A stretch of 40,235 nt of DNA. It comes from Phycisphaerales bacterium. Lineage in GTDB: Bacteria; Planctomycetota; Phycisphaerae; Sedimentisphaerales; Anaerobacaceae. This document shows, one piece after another, positions 34,635 through 40,235 of this stretch; position 1 is the stretch's first letter; every line of letters begins with the position of its first letter. The stretch spans positions 2,811,668 to 2,851,902 of the forward strand of contig CP070806.1 of the NCBI GenBank assembly GCA_020343675.1, in the 5' to 3' direction. Both the position numbers and the translations under genes were made by a program. The notes below the pieces were generated by a model, which was not told the DNA's origin, did not search any database, and was given only the letters and a program-made list of their open reading frames with translations.

Positions 34635-35807
34635 TTACTTCTTGAATGCGATCCATTTCCGTTTGCTTTTGGCGCTGGCCAGAACACTTTCGATAAAGAG
34701 CATTCCGCGCAGCCCGTCATTGACGTCCGGGAAGTCCAGTGCCAGGGGATCAGGTTTCTTTCGGGTTATCCTGGCCCGAACGGTTTCGGCGAAGTTGACG
34801 TAATTGTTGGCGAAGGCCTCAAAGAACGCCTCGGGATGACCTGAAGGCAGACGTGTGGCACGGCCCGCCGCAGCGCTCTTGGCGCCGACATACGCATTTC
34901 CTCGACTCCAGACTTGTACGGGTCCGTCCGGAACCTTGACGTACAACTGGTTTGGGTGCTCCTGATGCCATTCCAGGCCCTTTTCTTCGCCGTAGACCCA
35001 GATGGCAATATTGTTCTCTTCGCCGATGGAAACCTGGCTGGCATGCAGGACGCCCCGGGCGCCGTTGTTGAAACGCAGCAGGACGTTTCCGTCGTCGTCG
35101 AGCCTCCGGCCTTTGACAAAAATCGTCAGGTCTGCACAGACTTCCTTGATTTTCAATCCCGTAATGTACTCGGAGAGGTTCTCCGCGTGGGTGCCGATGT
35201 CACCCATGCACCCGGCGCCGCCGCTCTGCTTCGGGTCGGTCCGCCAGGCCGCCTGCATCTGGCCCGTCTTCTCCAGCGCGGTGGCCAGCCAGCCCTGCGG
35301 GTACTGCACCACGATCTTGCGGACCTTGCCCAAATCGCCGCCGCGGGCCATATCACGCGCGAGCTTGACCATCGGGTAGCCCGTGTAGTTGTGCATGAGC
35401 CCGAATACCCTGCGCGTCTTTCTGACGATCTTCTGCAGGTCCTTGGCTTCCTTAACGTTGAGCGTCATCGGCTTTTCGCACATCACGTGGAAGCCCGCTT
35501 CCAAGAAATCTTTGGCGATAGGGAAGTGCCAGTTGTTCGGCGTGGTAATCGAGACAAAATCGATCCTCTCACCCTCGGGCAATTTCAGCTCTTTTTCGAT
35601 CATCTGCTGGTACGTGCCATAGACGCGCTTGGAATCGAGCAACAGCTCTCGCCCCTGCTGTTTCGACTTGCGCGGGTTGATATCGAACGCCCCTGCCACC
35701 AGATCGATGCCCCCGTCCATACGGGACGCCTTGCGGTGCACCTCGCCGATGAACGCCCCGGGTCCACCGCCAATCATCCCCATTTTCAACTTGCGGTTGA
35801 GTGTCAT
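34635..35807 (-). CDS. Gfo/Idh/MocA family oxidoreductase
   Basis: ATG 35807 is preferred over the open frame to 35939 because AAAGGAG precedes it at seven bases. The 390-residue protein has an N-terminal Rossmann fold (MGMIGGGPGAFIGEVH, with GGGPGA at 13-18) and the conserved EKP (residues 111-113, Lys112) in MCEKPMTLN. The C-terminal substrate domain contains GCMGDIGTHAENL, with the expected Asp/His pair. Members use NAD(P) to oxidise a sugar or inositol hydroxyl, often to a 3-keto sugar. No Tat signal is present. It is first on the minus arm, divergent from the enolase-superfamily gene. Confidence 0.92.
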   Translation of the reverse strand: MTLNRKLKMGMIGGGPGAFIGEVHRKASRMDGGIDLVAGAFDINPRKSKQQGRELLLDSKRVYGTYQQMIEKELKLPEGERIDFVSITTPNNWHFPIAKDFLEAGFHVMCEKPMTLNVKEAKDLQKIVRKTRRVFGLMHNYTGYPMVKLARDMARGGDLGKVRKIVVQYPQGWLATALEKTGQMQAAWRTDPKQSGGAGCMGDIGTHAENLSEYITGLKIKEVCADLTIFVKGRRLDDDGNVLLRFNNGARGVLHASQVSIGEENNIAIWVYGEEKGLEWHQEHPNQLYVKVPDGPVQVWSRGNAYVGAKSAAAGRATRLPSGHPEAFFEAFANNYVNFAETVRARITRKKPDPLALDFPDVNDGLRGMLFIESVLASAKSKRKWIAFKK

Positions 35808-35997
35808 ATCATCTCCTTTCAATAAAATAGCGGAAATACGATCCTGTGTTTTTCGATACTTTTCCCGGCCGTTTACAGACAAGAAACGGCGTCCTACAGA
35901 AACCTCTGCTCTCGGAATTATAGAGATTCCAACCCGCAACGCAACCCCAAAAGACGCCCTTTTGAACCCGCCGGAATTGAGGCCGACAAAGTAAATC

Positions 35998-36025
35998 TTG
36001 ACAATAGTTGAGAGTTGATTATAAA
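35998..36025 (+). promoter_or_regulatory. Near-consensus sigma-70 promoter for the plus-strand sugar cluster
   Basis: TTGACA (35998-36003) is a perfect -35 and TATAAA (36020-36025) a five-of-six -10, separated by 16 bases. A start near 36032 would give a leader of about 60 bases before ATG 36091. It lies in the 283-base divergent region between the two arms, where the minus-strand promoter should also be. Confidence 0.6.
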
Positions 36026-36090
36026 TCTGTTACCGTCACCGATGGGTCAGGAATTGAACAGAAGGCAAGTAGTGCGACGGGGGAAAAATT

Positions 36091-37494
36091 ATGAAAACTG
36101 ATATTAGCCCGGTAGCTGTGGATTTGTACTTCATTCCGGTCGAGACAAGGATTCCGCTGAAGTTCGGGCCCGAAACGACAACCGAAGTGGTCTGTGCGCG
36201 GGTCGCCATGACCGCAGCGAACAAACAAGGGCAGAGGGCACAGGGCTGGGGCGAGACGCCTCTGAGCGTCCAATGGACCTGGCCCAGCAGTCTGAGTTAC
36301 CAGGAAAGGTGCGACGCGCTGCAACAGTTCTGCAGGATGCTCGCCGAAGCGTGGGCGGGCTTTGAGCGACAAGGCCATCCGATGGAATTAGGCAGTGAGT
36401 TCGTCGAGTCAGTCCTGCCAGGTCTTCTCGGGAGGCTCAACCGCGAACGAGGTGAGCAGGCCGAGCCGATGCCGCACTTAGCGGCACTGGTCTGCTGTTC
36501 GGCGTTCGACGTCGCCCTCCATGATGCGTACGGCAAGCTCCTGGAACGGGACGTTTATTCAACCTACAACGCCGAATTCATGAATGAGGATTTGTCTGAT
36601 CTCCTCGAAACTGCTGAAGGGTGCAACGTCTCATTCGAAGGCAAGTACCCGCAAGATTTCTTCATTTCTCCGGCGCCAAAGACCATGCCCGCCTGGCACC
36701 TCGTCGGCGGCAAAGACTTGCTCGATGCTTCTGAACTGACGGGCCAGGAGCCGGATGACGGCTATCCTGTATTATTGCGTGACTGGATTAAGCGCGACGG
36801 ATTGACGTGCCTGAAGGTCAAGCTGCGAGGCAACGATTCGGCGTGGGACTACGAGCGTCTGATCCGGGTAGGCGAGATTGCCATCAACAATGACGTGCAG
36901 TGGCTGACCAGTGACTTCAACTGCACCGTCACCGACCCGGCCTATGTGAACGAAATTCTCGACCGGCTGATACGAGATTATCCCGGCATCTACCAGATGA
37001 TTCTCTACGTCGAGCAGCCGTTCCCGTACGACCTGGAAAAGAACCAGATTGACGTTCACAGCGTCTCGGCGCGCAAGCCCCTGTTCATGGACGAAAGCGC
37101 CCATGACTGGAAGCTGATCAGGCTCGGCCGCACCCTGGGCTGGACGGGTGTCGCGCTGAAAACCTGCAAGACGCAGACCGGCGCGCTGCTGAGCCTGTGC
37201 TGGGCCAAAGCACACGGCATGACCCTGATGGTCCAGGACCTGACCAATCCCATGCTCGCACAAATCCCGCACGTCCGCTTAGCCGCGCATGCGGGCACGA
37301 TTATGGGCGTCGAAACTAACGCAATGCAGTTCTACCCGGCCGCCTCGGCGGCCGAAGAAGCCCTCCACCCGGGGCTTTACCGGCGCCGAAACGGCCAAGT
37401 GGACCTTTCGACAATCAAAGGCCCCGGTTTCGGCTATCGCGCCGATGAAATCAAAAGGGACTTGCCTGAGTTAGCGGCGCACTTTGAAAAATAG
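36091..37494 (+). CDS. Enolase-superfamily enzyme, muconate-lactonizing subgroup-like
   Basis: The 467-residue protein starts after GGGGGAAAA. It has the capping domain (about 1-140, with a 75-135 helical insertion) and the barrel. Candidate residues are K242 and K244 in LKVKL (KxK on strand 2), metal ligands D275 (SDFN), E308 (VEQP) and D334/E335 (FMDES), and K357 (ALKTCK) on strand 6. This KxK/K pattern fits the MLE subgroup better than the mandelate-racemase subgroup, which uses a His-Asp dyad. Possible reactions are dehydration, cycloisomerisation or epimerisation of an acid sugar. It is longer than most members. It heads the plus-strand sugar cluster. Confidence 0.85.
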   Translation: MKTDISPVAVDLYFIPVETRIPLKFGPETTTEVVCARVAMTAANKQGQRAQGWGETPLSVQWTWPSSLSYQERCDALQQFCRMLAEAWAGFERQGHPMELGSEFVESVLPGLLGRLNRERGEQAEPMPHLAALVCCSAFDVALHDAYGKLLERDVYSTYNAEFMNEDLSDLLETAEGCNVSFEGKYPQDFFISPAPKTMPAWHLVGGKDLLDASELTGQEPDDGYPVLLRDWIKRDGLTCLKVKLRGNDSAWDYERLIRVGEIAINNDVQWLTSDFNCTVTDPAYVNEILDRLIRDYPGIYQMILYVEQPFPYDLEKNQIDVHSVSARKPLFMDESAHDWKLIRLGRTLGWTGVALKTCKTQTGALLSLCWAKAHGMTLMVQDLTNPMLAQIPHVRLAAHAGTIMGVETNAMQFYPAASAAEEALHPGLYRRRNGQVDLSTIKGPGFGYRADEIKRDLPELAAHFEK

Positions 37495-37525
37495 GACCTC
37501 GAAGTTTACAGGAGACCAGAAGAAA

Positions 37526-38362
37526 ATGGCGAAGCTAAGTGCATTTGCAGACGAAGTGACCGAGGACTTCTTACAGCAGGTCAAGTACCTTCAAAGCGAA
37601 GGTGTGGGCTGTATCGAGCCTCGCTTCATTGACAAAAAGAACATCATGGACCTGACGAAACAGGAGCTGAACGAAGCGAAGAAGATGATTGACGACCACG
37701 GCCTGAAGGTCAGCGCCATCGGCTCGCCCATCGGCAAGGTCAAGCTCGACGAACCCTTCGAGCCTCATTTGGACAAATTCAAACACGCCGTCGATCTGGC
37801 CCTGTTCTTCGAGACGCCTTACATCCGGATGTTCAGCTATTACGCCCCCGAGGGCAAGAATATCGATGACTACCGCGAGCAGGTCATGGAAAGAATGGCG
37901 GCCAAAGTCGAGCTGCTCGACGGCGTGGATGTCACGATGGTCCACGAGAACGAAGCCCACATCTACGGCCACACAGCCGGCAACTGCGTGGACCTGTGCG
38001 AGTCGATCAACTCGGCCAAGCTGCGCCTGGCGTACGACCCGGCCAACTTCGTCTGGGGCGAGAAGATGACCAACAACGTCGAGGTCTGCTGGCCCCTGAT
38101 GAAACCCTATGTCGTCCACATCCACATCAAGGACTGGAAGCTCGGCGCCAAGGACGTCGGCAGCATCCCGGGACAAGGCGACGGGCAGATAAAGGAATTA
38201 TTAGCCGAATTAGCGGCCATGAACTATGACGGCTGCATGACGATGGAGCCCCACCTGCAACTCGGAGGGCAATTTGGCGGCTCGACGGGGCCCGAACTTT
38301 TCTCCAGAGCTATTGCAGCAGTAAGAGAACTCGCCGCCGAAGTCGGCTTGGTTTGTGACTGA
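37526..38362 (+). CDS. Sugar phosphate isomerase/epimerase-like TIM-barrel protein
   Basis: ATG 37526 gives the 278-residue family-like N-terminus KLSAFADEV; the open frame from 37484 overlaps the preceding gene and adds non-family sequence. AGGAG lies about a dozen bases upstream. The metal site is proposed as E141 or E143 (VHENEAH), D171 (YDPANF), H198 or H200 (HIHIKD) and E241 (MEPHL). This is the xylose isomerase-like fold seen in inosose dehydratases, isomerases and epimerases. Unlike its relative at 33660 it has no export signal, so it is cytoplasmic. It is between the enolase-superfamily gene and a Gfo/Idh gene on one transcript. Confidence 0.85.
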   Translation: MAKLSAFADEVTEDFLQQVKYLQSEGVGCIEPRFIDKKNIMDLTKQELNEAKKMIDDHGLKVSAIGSPIGKVKLDEPFEPHLDKFKHAVDLALFFETPYIRMFSYYAPEGKNIDDYREQVMERMAAKVELLDGVDVTMVHENEAHIYGHTAGNCVDLCESINSAKLRLAYDPANFVWGEKMTNNVEVCWPLMKPYVVHIHIKDWKLGAKDVGSIPGQGDGQIKELLAELAAMNYDGCMTMEPHLQLGGQFGGSTGPELFSRAIAAVRELAAEVGLVCD

Positions 38363-38422
38363 AGGAACTCGGCGTGTGCAACAAGTTGCACTCCCTACGA
38401 TATCTGAGAAAGGAAGACCAAC

Positions 38423-39463
38423 ATGAAGACCTGGAATTTTGGAATCGTCGGCGCAGGTTTGATCGCCGATTTTCACGCAAGAGCGATAGGTGACATGCCC
38501 AACGCGAAACTTCTCGGTTGTTGCGACAAGATACCGGAGAAAGCGAAAACACTCGCGGACAAGTACGGCGTCCAGGCATTCGATAATTATCAAGAGATGT
38601 TCAAGAGCAACGACATTGACGTCGTCACCATCGCCACGCCGAGCGGTTTTCATGCCGAGCCTACCATCGCCGCGGCCGGGGCGGGCAAACACGTCATCTG
38701 CGAAAAGCCGCTGGAGATTACCCTGGACCGAATCGATGGCATGGTGGAGGCGCACGAGAAGGCCGGCACGCGCTTAGGCGGCATCTTCCCGTACCGATTC
38801 AACGACATGATGGCGCCGCTGCGCAAGGCCATCAATTCGGGCCGCCTCGGCGTGATTACATACGCCGCGATTTATGTCCCCTGGTGGCGCACCGACGAGT
38901 ACTACAAAGACTCATGGCACGGCACCTGGAAGCTCGACGGCGGCGGGGCGCTGATGAACCAGTCCATTCACATGGTCGATATGCTCTGCGACGTCATGCC
39001 GCCGATTGAATCGGTTTCGGCGTTCACACACAAGCTGGGCCACCCACAGATCGAAACCGAAGACACCGCGGCCGCCGTATTGCGTTACACAAACGGCGCT
39101 TTGGGAGTCATCTACGGCACGACCGCTTCGTTCCCGGGCCAATTCAGACGCTTTGAAATCACCGGCACCAAAGGCACTATCGTCAACGTGGAAAACAGCA
39201 TCACAGTCTGGCAGTTCGCCGACGAAAAACCCGAAGACGCCGAAGTCCTGAAGAAATTCGGCCAAATCGAAGGCGGAGGCGGCGTCGCCGACCCCGCGGC
39301 CATCACGCACGGAAATCATACGCGGAACTTTAAGGCCTTTCTCGATGCCCTCGATTCCGGCGAGGATTTCTGGATCGACGGACGCGAAGCCCGCAAAGCG
39401 GTCGAGGTGATATTAGCCATCTACAAATCCGCCAAAGACCAAAAATTAGTTAGGCTAAGCTGA
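38423..39463 (+). CDS. Gfo/Idh/MocA family oxidoreductase
   Basis: AAAGGAAG precedes ATG 38423. The 346-residue protein has the Rossmann motif GIVGAGLIADFHARA (10-15 core GAGLIA), ICEKPLEI with the conserved Lys95, and DGGGALMNQSIHMVDML (D172 to D186 with His183) in the substrate domain, all standard for the family. It probably oxidises or reduces one carbon of a sugar with NAD(P). It is the last gene of the plus arm, 60 bases after the TIM-barrel gene. A 12-bp repeat copy follows its stop. It differs clearly from the other Gfo/Idh gene in the window (the motif loops are not the same). Confidence 0.93.
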   Translation: MKTWNFGIVGAGLIADFHARAIGDMPNAKLLGCCDKIPEKAKTLADKYGVQAFDNYQEMFKSNDIDVVTIATPSGFHAEPTIAAAGAGKHVICEKPLEITLDRIDGMVEAHEKAGTRLGGIFPYRFNDMMAPLRKAINSGRLGVITYAAIYVPWWRTDEYYKDSWHGTWKLDGGGALMNQSIHMVDMLCDVMPPIESVSAFTHKLGHPQIETEDTAAAVLRYTNGALGVIYGTTASFPGQFRRFEITGTKGTIVNVENSITVWQFADEKPEDAEVLKKFGQIEGGGGVADPAAITHGNHTRNFKAFLDALDSGEDFWIDGREARKAVEVILAIYKSAKDQKLVRLS

Positions 39464-39470
39464 TACTCCA

Positions 39471-39482
39471 GATGCTCGATGC
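39471..39482 (-). repeat. Copy 2 of the 12-bp dispersed repeat
   Basis: GATGCTCGATGC here is the exact reverse complement of the copy at 5921-5932. Both lie within about ten bases of a gene end. Confidence 0.4.
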
Positions 39483-39578
39483 AAGTGCGAAGGATCGAAT
39501 TGGTGCTTACCCGTTGCCGCGTTCCGGTTAACCGTGAAACTGAGAGGAATCCAGTCAAGAGAATATACCGTCCCTTTT

Positions 39579-40235
39579 TCATCCGTTCCGGTTAGATAAA
39601 ATTTTGCGTAACTTTGGTTCCCGGCAGAAACTTCTCACAAACTCCGTCAAGGCACCATTTAGGACATTTTCGATGTGGTTCTTGGGAGTCGCAGTGAACG
39701 TTATTCCCCACAGTCCAAAAAGGCCACCGGCGCGCAGGAGACCTTTCTGTATAAAATCCCGATAAGCGACCTCAACTGTGAACGAGACTTGAGGGACATT
39801 ATGAACACGGGAAAAAGCAACAACTTCCGATCGAATGCTCCCGACCAATTCGATATCAACGTCTGATGCCTTGCTGTCGAAATATAATTGCTTTAACCAA
39901 ACAATCAATGTTATATCACCCTGGCCCTGCTCCGGATTCAGGATCTTGAGGCCGCTTCTTTCCAATTCGGTTTTTATCGCACCGTTAACCACGTCAATCA
40001 CTGAAGTTTTTGAGATGATATCGGCATGTTTCGTCCCGAACACCGTATTGCGCTGAACACCGATAATATTCTGCTGTTCAGTCGGTCGATGATCTACAAC
40101 CTGGAGCGAAACAACCACAGGTTTCAGATCATCGAGCACGTTCCTTTCGGGGGGCGTATAGCTCAGATCAACTTTTAATTGTTTGGAAGCACAACCGACA
40201 CACAACAACAGATAGAAAATCCATAAAATTATGAA
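39579..40235 (-). CDS. YajG-like lipoprotein, 5' end missing
   Basis: The frame stays open to the right edge, so the start lies outside; 218 codons are visible. The first visible residues (FIILWIFYLLLCVGC) are the end of a lipoprotein signal peptide with lipobox CVGC. The mature part has an early SYTPPERN segment, VVVSLQVVDHRPTE, GAIKTELERSGLKI and ITLIVWLKQLYFDSKASDVDIELVG, then FTVEVAYRDFIQKG and a C-terminal helix (LNGALTEFVRSF). This order matches the YajG family of envelope lipoproteins, whose role is unknown. Neighbours on the right are not visible. Confidence 0.6.
   Translation of the reverse strand, partial: FIILWIFYLLLCVGCASKQLKVDLSYTPPERNVLDDLKPVVVSLQVVDHRPTEQQNIIGVQRNTVFGTKHADIISKTSVIDVVNGAIKTELERSGLKILNPEQGQGDITLIVWLKQLYFDSKASDVDIELVGSIRSEVVAFSRVHNVPQVSFTVEVAYRDFIQKGLLRAGGLFGLWGITFTATPKNHIENVLNGALTEFVRSFCREPKLRKILSNRNG

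Overview
The window looks like a piece of chromosome from a bacterium of the phylum Planctomycetota, probably class Phycisphaerae (an anaerobic, Sedimentisphaerales-like lineage). This is inferred from gene content: Tat-exported sulfatase and sugar isomerase, an orphan prepilin-like protein with the N-terminal FTLIELLVV segment, ECF sigma factors each followed by a single-pass membrane protein, several Gfo/Idh/MocA oxidoreductases and many secreted glycoside hydrolases. No rRNA, tRNA, CRISPR array, transposase or phage gene was seen.

Layout. 1-5750 (minus): a glycan-use operon transcribed SSS sodium/solute symporter -> GH30-like secreted hydrolase -> URO-D/corrinoid-methyltransferase-like protein -> alpha/beta-hydrolase esterase (cut by the left edge). 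5935-6762 (minus): TPR lipoprotein, divergent from 7092-9517 (plus), a three-gene ECF sigma / membrane protein / secreted coiled-coil protein operon closed by a clear rho-independent terminator. 9660-13746 (minus): replication cluster dnaN, DUF721 (DciA-like), gyrB, with no recF. 13747-14654: about 0.9 kb with no convincing gene but with repeat-like and palindromic sequence and one tiny membrane ORF. 14655-19778 (plus): DUF6398 protein, YqaA/DedA-type membrane protein, AMMECR1 protein, Ni/Co-type transporter with a His-rich loop, purC, MFS transporter. 19891-21746 (plus): a second ECF sigma factor overlapping a membrane-anchored LolA-like protein. 21794-30456 (minus): small Cys-rich DUF6485 protein, GH51 arabinofuranosidase, OBG/TGS GTPase, leuB, GH28-like right-handed beta-helix enzyme, S1 sulfatase, prepilin-like protein. 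30809-33088 (minus): large secreted thioredoxin-fold (Omp28-like) multidomain protein. 33660-35807 (minus) and 36091-39463 (plus): divergent sugar-catabolic cluster with two Gfo/Idh/MocA dehydrogenases, two TIM-barrel sugar isomerases and one muconate-lactonizing-type enolase-superfamily enzyme, with a near-consensus promoter between the arms. 39579-40235 (minus): YajG-like lipoprotein cut by the right edge.

How the parts fit. The GH30, GH51, GH28-like, esterase and sulfatase genes point to extracellular breakdown of decorated plant or algal polysaccharide (xylan, arabinan, pectin or sulfated glycans). The symporter would import the released sugars, and the Gfo/Idh, TIM-barrel and enolase-superfamily enzymes would process uncommon sugars or sugar acids. 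No SusC/SusD or TonB-receptor genes are present, as is common in planctomycetes. The most promising candidates for an undescribed system are the divergent sugar-oxidation cluster (33660-39463), the URO-D-like methyltransferase inside a glycan operon (905-5750) and the ECF sigma trio (7092-9517). All functional calls come from reading the translated sequence by eye; no database search was run.
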